DNA of 42,291 nt from JACOTK01 sp038256565 (GCA_038256565.1 JBBSKG010000007.1:1-42291); one strand, 5' to 3'; positions 14,761 through 23,539 are shown, numbered from the stretch's first letter. Notes: generated by a model not told the origin, from the sequence alone. A program made the numbers and translations.

Positions 14761-15945
14761 ATGCTCGCGTTTACATTTCCAGGACAAGGTTCACAACGTC
14801 CCCAAATGGGGGCCCCGTGGGTTGATCATCCTTCGTGGGAACTCGTAGAAGAAGCTTCAGAGATCGCTGGCCGCGACATCTCGAAGTTGCTCCTCCAAGC
14901 CGACGCTGACGAGCTTCGACAAACCCGCAACGCCCAACTGACCACCTTTGCCTTGAGCCTGGTAGTCCTAGATGCCGTCGAGCGAGTGGGAGTAACACCT
15001 GGCCTATGCGCTGGCCACAGCCTTGGCGAATACACAGCGCTTACAGCCACAGGCGCTTTGTCCTTTGCTGACGGAGTTCGAGTGGTAGTTGCTCGTGGTG
15101 ACGCAATGCAAGAGGCTGCCGATGACAGCCCAGGCACCATGGCCGCCATCTTGGGCCTAGACGATGACGATGCCGACGCAGCATGTCGACGAGCCGATGG
15201 CGATGTCTGGGTTGCCAACTTTAACGCTCCTGGTCAAGTAGTTATCGCCGGAGCCGTAGATGCTGTCGCTGCCGCTGGGGTTGTCGCCAAAGAACTGGGG
15301 GCAATAAAAGTGATGCCACTACCCGTTGGCGGTGCCTTCCACACACCATTCATGGCACCCGCACGTGACGAACTTAGAAAGGCAATCGCACAGGCAACCT
15401 TGCGTGATCCTGACGTTGCAGTCGTTGCCAACATCGATGCTCGTCTACACGGTGATGCAGAGGAATGGGCCGGGTTGTTGTCTGCACAACTCTGCAGCCC
15501 TGTCCGCTGGCGTCAATCGGTTCAAGTACTCGTTGACGAAGGCGTCACCACCTTTGTTGAACTAGGCCCCGGGTCGATCCTTACCGGCATGGTTAAGCGC
15601 ATTGCGCCCGATGCAAAGCTTTCAACCATCGGCGTGCCCGATGACATCGACAAACTCCTCTCCATGTTGGCCAGTTCGTCTACTGGTGTGGCCGCCGTGC
15701 ACGAAGGCGAGCACCTTTACATGACCGAACGCTTGGTCGTGAGTCCTTCTGCTGGAATTTTTGAGCCCGCAGAACGTTGGCGGAATCATCAACCCGATGC
15801 CCACATTGAAGTTGGCGAATTACTAGGTACGGTTAGCGGAGATGAGGTTCGCTCACGATTTTCTGGCGTCATCATGGGCTTAATCGCCATCGACGGTGAG
15901 CGAGTTACCGCTAGCCAACCCATTGCCTGGCTCCGTACGGCATGA
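14761..15945 (+). CDS. fabD: Malonyl-CoA:ACP transacylase with extra C-terminal lipoyl/biotinyl-like domain
   Basis: FabD moves malonyl from CoA to ACP, feeding fatty-acid elongation. Residues 1-305 are a normal FabD: FPGQGSQ at 7-13, AGHSLGEY with nucleophile S87, R112, and H194 in GGAFHTPFM, then ELGPGSILTGMVKR. Residues about 315-394 are an extra domain: MTERLVVSPSAGIFEP, then IEVGELLGTVSGDEVRS, then FSGVIMGLIAIDGERV and QPIAWL. This is the rhythm of a biotinyl/lipoyl beta-barrel, without the modifiable lysine of an MKM-type turn. The start has the Shine-Dalgarno-like gaaagg five bases upstream. The gene overlaps fabH by four bases (ATGA). Confidence 0.93.
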   Translation: MLAFTFPGQGSQRPQMGAPWVDHPSWELVEEASEIAGRDISKLLLQADADELRQTRNAQLTTFALSLVVLDAVERVGVTPGLCAGHSLGEYTALTATGALSFADGVRVVVARGDAMQEAADDSPGTMAAILGLDDDDADAACRRADGDVWVANFNAPGQVVIAGAVDAVAAAGVVAKELGAIKVMPLPVGGAFHTPFMAPARDELRKAIAQATLRDPDVAVVANIDARLHGDAEEWAGLLSAQLCSPVRWRQSVQVLVDEGVTTFVELGPGSILTGMVKRIAPDAKLSTIGVPDDIDKLLSMLASSSTGVAAVHEGEHLYMTERLVVSPSAGIFEPAERWRNHQPDAHIEVGELLGTVSGDEVRSRFSGVIMGLIAIDGERVTASQPIAWLRTA

Positions 15946-16871
15946 GCGGCATTCGTATCATCGGGCTTGGCTCAGCCCTACCCGACAAGATCGTCACCAA
16001 CGCCGACCTCGAGGAGCGCCTCGATACCAGCGATTCATGGATCAGCGAACGAACCGGCATCAGTGAACGCCGCATGGGCGGCACGACCTCGGGTCTAGCT
16101 ATCGAAGCCGGGGCTGCTGCCATCGCCAATGCTGGCATCGACCCAACTGAAATCGATTTACTCATACTTGCCACCACTACTCCAGACCAACTCATGCCCG
16201 CCACAGCGTGCACAGTGCAACAAGAGTTGGGCCTATCTTGTGGAGCCTTTGACCTCAGCGCCGTCTGCTCTGGCTTTGTATACGCAACGGTGACCGCCGC
16301 TGGCATCATGGCCATTGGTGCTCGCAAAGCATTGGTTATTGGTAGCGAAGTGCTCAGCGGCATGATCGACCAAGAAGACCGCAACACTGTGATTCTTTTT
16401 GGTGACGGTGCTGGTGCGATGGTGCTTGAAACCATTGATGAGGGCCCGGGAGCACTATTGGGATGGGATCTAGGCTCAGATGGCAGTGCCAGGCATATTC
16501 TCTACACCGACCATGGGGGCTACATCCAGATGGACGGCAAAGAAGTATTCCGCAAAGCCGTGCGTGTACTGGTCGACTCAGCCAAACGTACGCTCGCAAA
16601 AGCCGGGCTTACTGTTGACGACATTGATCTCTTTGTTCCCCATCAGGCCAACATTCGTATCATCAGTGCCGCAGCCGATCGACTGGGCATTCCAATGGAA
16701 AAAACCATGACCAATCTTGACCTAGTAGGAAATACTTCCTCGGCATCTATTCCTCTCGCATTGGTCGACGCAAATGCCCAAGGTCGCCTTCAAGATGGAA
16801 ATACCGTTCTTGTAGCCGGGTTCGGTGCAGGCATGACCTGGGCCAGTGCGGCTCTAAAGTGGGGCCAATGA
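15942..16871 (+). CDS. fabH: Beta-ketoacyl-ACP synthase III
   Basis: FabH condenses acyl-CoA with malonyl-ACP and so starts fatty-acid synthesis. The 309-residue sequence shows the catalytic triad: C109 in LSAVCSGF, H234 in VPHQANIRI and N264 in VGNTSSASIP. The N-terminal IIGLGSALPDKIVTN and RTGISERR are also typical. The start overlaps the fabD stop (ATGA), which suggests translational coupling. The order fabD-fabH-fabG-acpP-fabF is a standard bacterial fatty-acid synthase II operon. Acyl-CoA preference (acetyl or branched) cannot be told from this sequence. Confidence 0.95.
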   Translation: MSGIRIIGLGSALPDKIVTNADLEERLDTSDSWISERTGISERRMGGTTSGLAIEAGAAAIANAGIDPTEIDLLILATTTPDQLMPATACTVQQELGLSCGAFDLSAVCSGFVYATVTAAGIMAIGARKALVIGSEVLSGMIDQEDRNTVILFGDGAGAMVLETIDEGPGALLGWDLGSDGSARHILYTDHGGYIQMDGKEVFRKAVRVLVDSAKRTLAKAGLTVDDIDLFVPHQANIRIISAAADRLGIPMEKTMTNLDLVGNTSSASIPLALVDANAQGRLQDGNTVLVAGFGAGMTWASAALKWGQ

Positions 16872-17602
16872 GCACAGAATCAAACGAACAGCCCCGCGTG
16901 GTGCTCATTACGGGCGGCAACCGAGGCATAGGGTTGGCTTGCGCTCGTGCTTTTGCCGCCCTTGGTGATCACGTAGCAGTCACCTATCGCTCTAAACCCC
17001 CAACTGACGATGGTGCAGATTTCATGGCAGTACGGTGTGATGTCACCTCTGCGGAAGACATAGACGCTGCTTTCAACGAGGTCGAACAACGCTTCGGGCG
17101 TGTTGATGTGGTGGTTGCCAACGCTGGTATCACCCAAGACGCCCTCACCATGCGAATGAGTGAAGATTCGTTCACAGAAGTGCTCGATGCGAACCTGACC
17201 GGAGCATTTCGCACCGCCAAACGTGCAATTGGACCAATGGTCAAGGCTCGTTCAGGACGACTTATCTTCATATCGTCGGTCGTTGCCCTTTCTGGTTCAG
17301 CAGGCCAAGCCAACTATGCGGCCTCTAAAGCGGGCCTTATTGGCCTAGCTCGATCGTTTGCTCGTGAGCTTGCATCACGAAATATCACCGCAAATGTCGT
17401 TGCGCCCGGCCCTGTTGAAACCGACATGACGGCAGCCCTCAGCGACACTCGCCAGAGTGAACTTGCAGCGGCTGTTCCCATAGGGCGCTTTGCAAGCGTC
17501 GATGAGATCGCTGCTGCTGTCACATTTCTTGCGTCGGCCCAAGCAGGTGCCATCACCGGTGCAGTATTGCCAGTCGATGGCGGCCTGGGCATGGGTCACT
17601 AG
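16868..17602 (+). CDS. fabG: 3-oxoacyl-ACP reductase (SDR family)
   Basis: FabG reduces 3-oxoacyl-ACP with NADPH in each elongation cycle. It is a 244-residue short-chain dehydrogenase. The cofactor loop is TGGNRGIG (15-22), followed by VANAGITQDALTMRM, S137 in FISSVVALSG, and Y150/K154 in QANYAASKAG. The C-terminus is AGAITGAVLPVDGGLGMGH. I chose the ATG at 16868, which overlaps the fabH stop as ATGA; an ATG at 16859 would add three residues inside fabH. The stop region is duplicated as a 14-bp tandem repeat. Confidence 0.94.
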   Translation: MSTESNEQPRVVLITGGNRGIGLACARAFAALGDHVAVTYRSKPPTDDGADFMAVRCDVTSAEDIDAAFNEVEQRFGRVDVVVANAGITQDALTMRMSEDSFTEVLDANLTGAFRTAKRAIGPMVKARSGRLIFISSVVALSGSAGQANYAASKAGLIGLARSFARELASRNITANVVAPGPVETDMTAALSDTRQSELAAAVPIGRFASVDEIAAAVTFLASAQAGAITGAVLPVDGGLGMGH

Positions 17603-17616
17603 GCATAGGTCACTAG
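17589..17616 (+). repeat. 14-bp tandem duplication spanning the fabG stop codon
   Basis: gcatgggtcactag (17589-17602) is followed at once by gcataggtcactag (17603-17616), with one mismatch. The second copy is downstream of the stop, so the protein is unaffected. This is most likely a slippage event. Confidence 0.85.
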
Positions 17617-17680
17617 GAAAAATCTATTACCACCACGTCGACGAGATCCGTTGGCATCAATATTCAAGGAGAACAAGGAA

Positions 17681-17920
17681 ATGTCTGAGGATAGATTTGA
17701 AATCTTCAAGAAATGCGCAGTTGAGGTACTTGCGGTCGAGCCCGACCAGATCACACGTGAAGCACGCTTTGGTGACGATCTCGACGCCGACAGCCTTGAC
17801 CTCGTGGAGCTGGTCATGGCTCTCGAAGAAGCATTCGATGTAGAGGTACCCGAAGACGAACTTGAAGGCATCGAGACCGTGGGCCAGGCATTCGATCTGG
17901 TGACCTCAAAAATCTCGTGA
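17681..17920 (+). CDS. acpP: Acyl carrier protein
   Basis: ACP carries growing acyl chains on a 4'-phosphopantetheine arm. The 79-residue acidic protein has DDLDADSLDLVELVMALEE, where S38 is the pantetheine site. The start is the ATG at 17681 (MSEDRFEIFKK) with aagga/aagg sequences just upstream; an ATG at 17651 would add ten non-family residues. The stop overlaps the GTG start of fabF. The 78-bp gap after fabG could hold an internal promoter, which would suit the high ACP demand, but none is evident. Confidence 0.96.
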   Translation: MSEDRFEIFKKCAVEVLAVEPDQITREARFGDDLDADSLDLVELVMALEEAFDVEVPEDELEGIETVGQAFDLVTSKIS

Positions 17921-19089
17921 ACGGTCGTCGTGTAGCGGTAACGGGAATTGGTGTTCTGGCAAAATGCGGGGCAGGTACCGATGCTTTTTGGGATGGCCTG
18001 CTGAAAGACCCAGAACCCGGGCACCGTGCTATTGAAAACTTCGACCCGTCCCAATGGTTCGGCGTCAAAGACGCCCGTCGCACCGACCGGTTTGCTCAAT
18101 TCGCCGTCGCTGCTGCTGACATGGCAATAAACGATGCTGGTGTCCTAACTGCTGACCTCGATCGCTCGGGTGTTCTCATTGGCACCGGAGTAGGTGGCCT
18201 GCACACGCTGGAAGAACAAATCGTCCTCCGTCACGAAAAAGGCGTTGGACGGGTATCGCCTTTTCTTATCCCATTAATGATGTGTAATGCAGGGGCAGCT
18301 GCCGTTTCTATGCGCTTTGGATGGCGAGGACCCTGTGAAACCACCGTCACTGCATGTGCTGCGAGCACCCACGCCATTGGCAACGCTGCTCGCCTCATCG
18401 CCATGGGAACTTGCGATGCCGTCATGACTGGTGGTTCTGAAGCGGCAATAACCATTACTGGCGTTGCGGGGTTCAACAACATGACTGCTTTGTCATCGTC
18501 GGGCATCTCACGACCATTCGATGCTGAGCGTGATGGCTTTGTTATGGCCGAGGCTGCTGGGGTTCTAGTTCTCGAGGAAATGGAGATGGCTCTGGCCCGC
18601 GGTGCTCGCATCTATGGAGAAGTGCTTGGTGCGGCCAGCACTGCAGATGCCCATCACATCACTGCCCCATCACCTGATGGTTCTGGTGCCATTCGTTGCA
18701 TGGAGCTTGCCCTTGCCGATGCTGGAATCAGCGCTAGCGATATTGGCCAGATCAATGCCCATGGCACCTCAACACCGCTAAATGATGCAGCTGAGGCAGC
18801 GGCAATAACCAAGGTGTTTGGCGCAAATGGGCCGCCAGTGGTTTCCACAAAGGGAGTTACGGGCCATGCACTTGGTGCAGCAGGCGCAATCGAAGCCGCT
18901 GCGGTGCTGTTGTCATTTGATCGCAAGCTCATTCCGCCCACAGCTGGCCTAAAAAATCTTGACCCGGCAATCACGATAGATGTCGTTCGTGATTCTCCTC
19001 GTGCATGGGAACCAAAGCCCACCCTCTCAAATAGCTTTGGTTTCGGTGGCCACAACGGCTGCCTGATCTTCGCCCCGCCCGGGTTCTAA
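17917..19089 (+). CDS. fabF: Beta-ketoacyl-ACP synthase II
   Basis: FabF elongates acyl-ACP with malonyl-ACP. The 390-residue KAS I/II fold has the Cys-His-His site: C147 in VTACAASTHAIGNA, H282 in NAHGTSTPLND and H317 in GVTGHALGAAGA. The C-terminal SNSFGFGGHNGCLIF is conserved too. The start is GTG at 17917, overlapping the acpP stop (GTGA). It is the last gene of the fab operon and converges on fabZ; no clear hairpin terminator is seen in the 67-bp gap. Confidence 0.95.
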   Translation: MNGRRVAVTGIGVLAKCGAGTDAFWDGLLKDPEPGHRAIENFDPSQWFGVKDARRTDRFAQFAVAAADMAINDAGVLTADLDRSGVLIGTGVGGLHTLEEQIVLRHEKGVGRVSPFLIPLMMCNAGAAAVSMRFGWRGPCETTVTACAASTHAIGNAARLIAMGTCDAVMTGGSEAAITITGVAGFNNMTALSSSGISRPFDAERDGFVMAEAAGVLVLEEMEMALARGARIYGEVLGAASTADAHHITAPSPDGSGAIRCMELALADAGISASDIGQINAHGTSTPLNDAAEAAAITKVFGANGPPVVSTKGVTGHALGAAGAIEAAAVLLSFDRKLIPPTAGLKNLDPAITIDVVRDSPRAWEPKPTLSNSFGFGGHNGCLIFAPPGF

Positions 19090-19156
19090 TGCTCCAAGGA
19101 ATAGACACATTAATTGTACCCAGCGCAGCACTGGCGGGTAGCCAAAACGGGTGAAA

Positions 19157-19600
19157 TCAGCTATTCGCAGCCGTAGGTAGGTCGGCGAATACGAACAAGA
19201 GGTCGGCCTCGCAGGCTGTTTCGCCGTTGACAGTGGCTTTCCCGTGTCCCTTGCCTGCGCGAGCGGAAAGCCGTCCGAGTTGTACCTCAAGTTCAAGAGT
19301 GTCACCGGGGCCCACCTGGCGACGAAAGCGTGCCGCATCGATACCTCCGAAAAGCGGAAGTTTTTTGGCAAAACGTTCGTCGGCCAAAACGGCACAGGCC
19401 CCAAGTTGAGCCAGTGACTCGATCATTAAAACCCCTGGGAGTGTGGGTATGCCTGGAAAATGTCCAGCAAAGAAGGGTTCATCGCCTGTTAAGCGCCATA
19501 GACCGGAGCCACTTTGTCCAGCAACCAGCTCTGTCACTTCGTCTATGAGTAGAAATGGCTCACGGTGAGGAATGAGCGTTTTGGGGTCGATGTTTGCCAC
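19157..19600 (-). CDS. fabZ: 3-hydroxyacyl-ACP dehydratase, FabZ-type
   Basis: This hot-dog-fold enzyme dehydrates 3-hydroxyacyl-ACP in the elongation cycle. In 147 residues it has IPHREPFLLIDEV, then FFAGHFPGIPTLPGVLMIES with catalytic H47 and E61, and FGGIDAARFRRQVGPGDTL. It lies opposite to and convergent with fabF, and starts two bases after the bcp stop, so bcp and fabZ form a small operon. Its location next to the fab operon supports the role in fatty-acid synthesis. Confidence 0.93.
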   Translation of the reverse strand: MANIDPKTLIPHREPFLLIDEVTELVAGQSGSGLWRLTGDEPFFAGHFPGIPTLPGVLMIESLAQLGACAVLADERFAKKLPLFGGIDAARFRRQVGPGDTLELEVQLGRLSARAGKGHGKATVNGETACEADLLFVFADLPTAANS

Positions 19601-19602
19601 AG

Positions 19603-20058
19603 TTAGGACTCCAGCGCCTTTAGAAGTTTGATCGGCGTGTCTTTTGGCGAAATCTTGTACCAGACCTCCGCAAGCTTGGCCTTCTCATCAATCAAGAAAG
19701 CAGAGCGAACTATTCCCATGTAACTCTTCCCATACATTTTGCGTTCGCCCCAAGCGCCATAAGCATCGGCGACCGCATGATCGGGATCAGAAAGAAGTGA
19801 AAAACCAAGCGAATACTTCTTGTCGAAACCAGCAAGAGCCGCTTGCTTGTCAGGACTAATTCCCAGGACTACTACGCCATCTCTCAGGTCGACAAGCGCA
19901 TCACGCAAGCCACAAGCCTGGGTGGTGCAGCCAGGAGTGTCGGCCTTTGGATAAAAATAAACGAGAACCTTGTTTCCCTTCAGACCTTTCAAGGTGACCA
20001 AATCACCGTTTTGATCGGTTAGAGAAAAAGCAGGGGCAGCATTGCCAACTTCAAGCAT
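19603..20058 (-). CDS. bcp: Thiol peroxidase, Bcp/PrxQ type
   Basis: This atypical 2-Cys peroxiredoxin reduces hydroperoxides with thioredoxin. The 151-residue protein has TPGCTTQACGLRD: C44 is the peroxidatic and C49 the resolving cysteine, the PrxQ spacing. Other family segments are FSLTDQNGDLVTL, VLVYFYPKADTPGC and YGVWGE-like YGAWGERKMYGKSYMG. It is followed within two bases by fabZ. There is no signal peptide, so it is cytoplasmic. The link to fabZ may be purely genomic. Confidence 0.94.
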   Translation of the reverse strand: MLEVGNAAPAFSLTDQNGDLVTLKGLKGNKVLVYFYPKADTPGCTTQACGLRDALVDLRDGVVVLGISPDKQAALAGFDKKYSLGFSLLSDPDHAVADAYGAWGERKMYGKSYMGIVRSAFLIDEKAKLAEVWYKISPKDTPIKLLKALES

Positions 20059-20152
20059 GAGGAAAACCTAGCCCCTCATGACCCGAGCGAGAAGCCGATC
20101 GGAGCCACAAGCAGGCTGGTTCCCTCACGTTCTTAATCTGTTGAGGCTCTCT

Positions 20153-20446
20153 CTACGGAGCGGTTTCCTTGCCAGCAGCAATGGCCTTGAGCTTGGAGCC
20201 AGCCGAAATCTTGACCGCATTGGTTGCTGGTACCTGGATTGGTGCGCCAGTTTGTGGGTTGCGGGCGGTACGAGCTGCACGATGTGTTTGCTCGAACGAG
20301 ATGAACCCTGGAATGGTGATCTTCTCATCACCCTTCGCCACCGTGCTGGCGACTACCTCGAACAGACCCTTGAGTGCGGCATCAACATCGCTGCCGGCTA
20401 CGCCAGAACGCTTGCTAATTGCCTCGATGAGCTCCGTACGGTTCAT
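20153..20446 (-). CDS. hup: HU-family nucleoid protein
   Basis: HU bends and compacts DNA. The 97-residue protein has MNRTELIEAISKRSGV, the beta-arm region FEQTHRAARTARNPQTGAPI and a C-terminal VKISAGSKLKAIAAGKE. It lacks the long Lys/Ala-rich tail of mycobacterial HupB. A very good Shine-Dalgarno (gaggagg, complement of 20450-20456) precedes the ATG at 20446. Just before it, the 5' leader can form a small hairpin (agggg/cccct, 20466-20480). It is probably monocistronic. Confidence 0.95.
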   Translation of the reverse strand: MNRTELIEAISKRSGVAGSDVDAALKGLFEVVASTVAKGDEKITIPGFISFEQTHRAARTARNPQTGAPIQVPATNAVKISAGSKLKAIAAGKETAP

Positions 20447-20597
20447 GTGCCTCCTCAGGTCAGACAGGGGTGGTTCCCCTGAATACTGCGACCACGCGAG
20501 TCGAATGAACGCTTCATGTCAAGCATTTCGAAAAAACTCGTCACCAAACGAATACGCAACGTGTGGGAGTCAGTGGCCCTGGCTATGTGCCCAGCCT

Positions 20598-20900
20598 TTA
20601 ACCGAAACGCCTAAACCACCACAAAGGGTCTCTGGCATGGGCGTGAAAATGATCTGGAATCTGGCGCATCGTTCGGTCGATCTTGTAGCCGTCATCTCCG
20701 AAACGAGCAGTAGCCACCTCATTGAGTCGCTCAATCATGTACGCGACCTCGTCTTCGGGAGGTTCGGCTCCGTGATGTGCCCAGACCACCATTGGAACGT
20801 CACATACCTCACAATCGGCTACCCAACAACGCTCATCTTCGTAATGCCATGGAGTCATCCGAGCTGCTTCACATAGCTCGCACTGCTCCGGCTCAGGCAT
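20598..20900 (-). CDS. HIT-like protein with cysteine pairs, unknown substrate
   Basis: A 100-residue protein with a histidine-triad-like DHFHAHAR near the C-terminus (H-x-H-x-H, as in HIT hydrolases). It also carries two cysteine pairs, CELC near the N-terminus and CEVC around residue 32, which could bind zinc. HIT proteins hydrolyse or transfer nucleotide groups; no specific substrate can be read here. The start is the ATG at 20900, which overlaps the trpA 3' end by eight bases, so it ends the trp operon. The longer frame to 20960 would run inside trpA and lacks support. Confidence 0.72.
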   Translation of the reverse strand: MPEPEQCELCEAARMTPWHYEDERCWVADCEVCDVPMVVWAHHGAEPPEDEVAYMIERLNEVATARFGDDGYKIDRTMRQIPDHFHAHARDPLWWFRRFG

Positions 20901-21675
20901 TATCCAGGGCGGTACGTAGTTCACTAATGAAACTTGCCGCACCCTCCGGGCCAGCACCATCTAGCAAACGCCGCACCAGGGCCGACCCGACAATCACACC
21001 ATCGGCTTCTGCGCAGGCTTCGACGGCTTGGGCAGGAGTTGAGACACCAAAGCCAATCAACACAGGTTTGTCAGTTATTGCCTTAAAGCGTTTGCCCATG
21101 GTTGAAGCCGAAATGGCTACTCCCCCGCGCTCGCCTGTTACCCCCATAAGACCAACGGCATAAACGAAACCTCGTGAACGAGTCGCTATCTGGACCAAAC
21201 GATCGTCTGGTGTGACGGGAGCGGCAAGCAAAATTGCCTCTATGCCAGCAGCGGCGGCTTCACTCTCCCAGCTCACCGACTCTTCAAGAGGCAGGTCAGG
21301 AAGAATGGCTCCACTAATTCCGGCAGCTGCGAGTGAGGAAGCAAATCGAAGTTCGCCCATGTGAAAAGCAAGGTTGTAATAGGTCATCACGATGAGAGGC
21401 ACCGAACCCACGTCGAGTCCGGTGATGTCATCGAGAATACTCAACGGGGTTGCTCCGCTCGCTAGAGCTGCCGCCGATGCCTCTTGAATAGTGGGGCCGT
21501 CCATTACCGGATCAGAAAATGGAATACCGATCTCAATTGCATCGGCCCCAGCGGCGGCAAGGGCTGGGAGAACCTGCTGCCAGTCTTGCCCCAAACCCCC
21601 GGTCACATAGGGGACCAGAAGTTTCTTGCCGGCATCTCGTTTAGCTCGCAAGGTGACTTCAACCGAAGGGTTCAT
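20893..21675 (-). CDS. trpA: Tryptophan synthase alpha chain
   Basis: TrpA cleaves indole-3-glycerol phosphate to indole and glyceraldehyde 3-phosphate; indole is passed to TrpB. In 260 residues the catalytic acids are E48 (ADAIEIGIPFSDP) and D59 (VMDGPTIQ). VGLMGVTGERG and VLIGFGVSTPAQA form the phosphate-binding part. The ATG at 21675 (MNPSVEVTLRAKR) overlaps the trpB stop as ATGA. An upstream in-frame start (21726) would lie inside trpB. Confidence 0.96.
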   Translation of the reverse strand: MNPSVEVTLRAKRDAGKKLLVPYVTGGLGQDWQQVLPALAAAGADAIEIGIPFSDPVMDGPTIQEASAAALASGATPLSILDDITGLDVGSVPLIVMTYYNLAFHMGELRFASSLAAAGISGAILPDLPLEESVSWESEAAAAGIEAILLAAPVTPDDRLVQIATRSRGFVYAVGLMGVTGERGGVAISASTMGKRFKAITDKPVLIGFGVSTPAQAVEACAEADGVIVGSALVRRLLDGAGPEGAASFISELRTALDNA

Positions 21676-22844
21676 TTCTTCAACATCTCCATCACCTGGG
21701 CAGCATCTTTGTCGCCACGTCCACACAAATTGATGAGCACCGTTGACCCAAGAGGAATGGACTTGCCGGCTTCACGCTCAACCCATGCAACGGCATGTGC
21801 TGGCTCTAGAGCGGCGATGATTCCCTCGCTGCGACTTAACAGCTGAAATGCCTCTAGTACCTCTGCGTCAGAAACCATTGTGTATTCGGCTCTGCCAATT
21901 TCAGCCAAGTGAGCGTGTTCCGGACCTACGCCTGGATAATCAAGGCCAGCAGAAATCGAATGAGCCTCGCTCACCTGGCCATATTCGTCTTGTAGAAGCA
22001 GGCTCTTAGAACCGTGCACCACACCGGGCGTCCCGCGACCAATAGCAGCGCCTCCATCGGGTTGTACTCCAATGAGTCGAGCATCGGTGTCGGCAAAACC
22101 AGCGAAAATGCCCGCAGCGTTCGAGCCGCCACCCACGCAAGCAACCACGAAGTCTGGAACGCCTCCAATCTTGGTCTGGCACTGCGCATATGCCTCATCG
22201 CCAATTATCCGTTGGAACTCACGCACCATCCACGGGTAGGGGTGCGGACCCATGACCGAGCCAAGGCAGTAATGCGTGGTCTCGACCGAGGCCACCCAAT
22301 CACGCATAGCTTCGTTGATGGCGTCTTTGAGGGTGCGACTTCCTGACGAAACAGGTCGCACCTCAGCGCCAAGCAAGTTCATACGAAACACGTTGAGGGC
22401 TTGGCGCTCGACGTCTACCTCACCCATATAGACCACACACTCAAGGCCAAACACCGCTGCTGCTGTTGCAGTGGCAACCCCGTGTTGGCCAGCTCCCGTC
22501 TCGGCTATGACTCGCCGCTTGCCCATGCGGCGAGCGAGTAGAGCCTGGCCCAAAACATTGTTGATCTTGTGGGAACCGGTGTGGTTCAACTCGTCACGCT
22601 TGAGCAAAACCCTTACCCCTAAGCGCTCTGACATATTCCGAGCTTCAGTAAGTGGCGAAGGGCGACCGGCATATTCGCTCAATAGAGTGTCGAGTTCGGC
22701 TCGAAACTCATGGTCTGTCCAAGCGGAACGAAACGCGACATCAAGTTCTTTGCAAGCGGGTATTAGCGATTCAGGAATGAACTGGCCACCGAAGTCACCA
22801 AAACGCCCATCATCACTAGGTGTATCCATGATGGAACGAGACAT
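21672..22844 (-). CDS. trpB: Tryptophan synthase beta chain
   Basis: TrpB joins indole and serine to make tryptophan, using PLP. The sequence has GRFGDFGGQFIPESLIPA, NHTGSHKINNVLGQALLARR with PLP lysine K93, ETGAGQHGVATATAAA and the phosphate cup GGGSNAAGIF. I chose the ATG at 22844 (390 aa), ten bases after a perfect aggagg (complement of 22855-22860). A TTG at 22850 is only four bases from it and is the alternative. It is tightly packed between trpF and trpA. Confidence 0.96.
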   Translation of the reverse strand: MSRSIMDTPSDDGRFGDFGGQFIPESLIPACKELDVAFRSAWTDHEFRAELDTLLSEYAGRPSPLTEARNMSERLGVRVLLKRDELNHTGSHKINNVLGQALLARRMGKRRVIAETGAGQHGVATATAAAVFGLECVVYMGEVDVERQALNVFRMNLLGAEVRPVSSGSRTLKDAINEAMRDWVASVETTHYCLGSVMGPHPYPWMVREFQRIIGDEAYAQCQTKIGGVPDFVVACVGGGSNAAGIFAGFADTDARLIGVQPDGGAAIGRGTPGVVHGSKSLLLQDEYGQVSEAHSISAGLDYPGVGPEHAHLAEIGRAEYTMVSDAEVLEAFQLLSRSEGIIAALEPAHAVAWVEREAGKSIPLGSTVLINLCGRGDKDAAQVMEMLKK

Positions 22845-22846
22845 AG

Positions 22847-23539
22847 TCAATCGTCCTCCTGCCAGTCGTAGGGGCCTTCAGTGTCGTGGGTACCAAAATC
22901 ATGACCATCTCGTCTATCTGACTCAGAATTGTCGCCAGACTCCGTAGAACGTGCAGCTGCAATAAATGCTCGAAGCTTGCGTGGATCTTTACGGCCAGGC
23001 TTTGCCTCCACACCACTCGATACATCAACCCCCCACGGATGCACTCGATTAATGGCGCCAAACACGTTCTCGGGCGTCAGCCCACCTGCGAGCATTAGGC
23101 GCTGCGAGCCAGGAATCTCTCCCGCAAGTGCCCAGTCAAATACTTCACCTGAACCAGGACTTACTCCATCGACAAGAATCACGTCAGCACCATAAAGGTC
23201 TGCTTTTGCAACAGCAGGGTCGCCTGCAGCAAAGGCCCGAAACACAACGGGAACGCGCTCTTTTACCCACCGAGTCTGATCGGGAGTTTCGCGACCATGG
23301 AGCTGTGCGACACGCAGGCCAACTTGGCCAACAATCTCAACCACCCGAGCAGGTAATTCATCACGAAAGACACCTACCGTGAGCACCTCAGGGGGGAGAC
23401 GACGAACAATGTCACGCACAATCTGGGGCGCAATTTGGCGAGTTGAAGGTGCAAAAACAAAACCGACCGCATCGGCTCCCATCGCAATGGCCAACAGGGC
23501 ATCTTCTTCGTTGGTGATCCCACAAATCTTGACGAACAC
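22847..23539 (-). CDS. trpF: Phosphoribosylanthranilate isomerase
   Basis: TrpF converts phosphoribosylanthranilate to CdRP. The 230-residue barrel has KICGITNEEDA with catalytic C6, VGFVFAPSTRQI, VAQLHGRETPDQ, D124 in LVDGVSPGSG and the phosphate site LAGGLTPENV. The last 30 residues (after RKLRAFIAAARSTES) are an acidic extension not needed for the fold. The start is GTG, directly following the trpC stop (TGA-GTG). Mycobacteria lack trpF and use the bifunctional PriA instead; this genome has a dedicated TrpF. Confidence 0.95.
   Translation of the reverse strand: MFVKICGITNEEDALLAIAMGADAVGFVFAPSTRQIAPQIVRDIVRRLPPEVLTVGVFRDELPARVVEIVGQVGLRVAQLHGRETPDQTRWVKERVPVVFRAFAAGDPAVAKADLYGADVILVDGVSPGSGEVFDWALAGEIPGSQRLMLAGGLTPENVFGAINRVHPWGVDVSSGVEAKPGRKDPRKLRAFIAAARSTESGDNSESDRRDGHDFGTHDTEGPYDWQEDD

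Noticed and set aside
19090..19156. Terminator between the convergent fabF and fabZ genes
   Set aside because: No stem longer than a few base pairs with a T-run could be found in the 67-bp gap.
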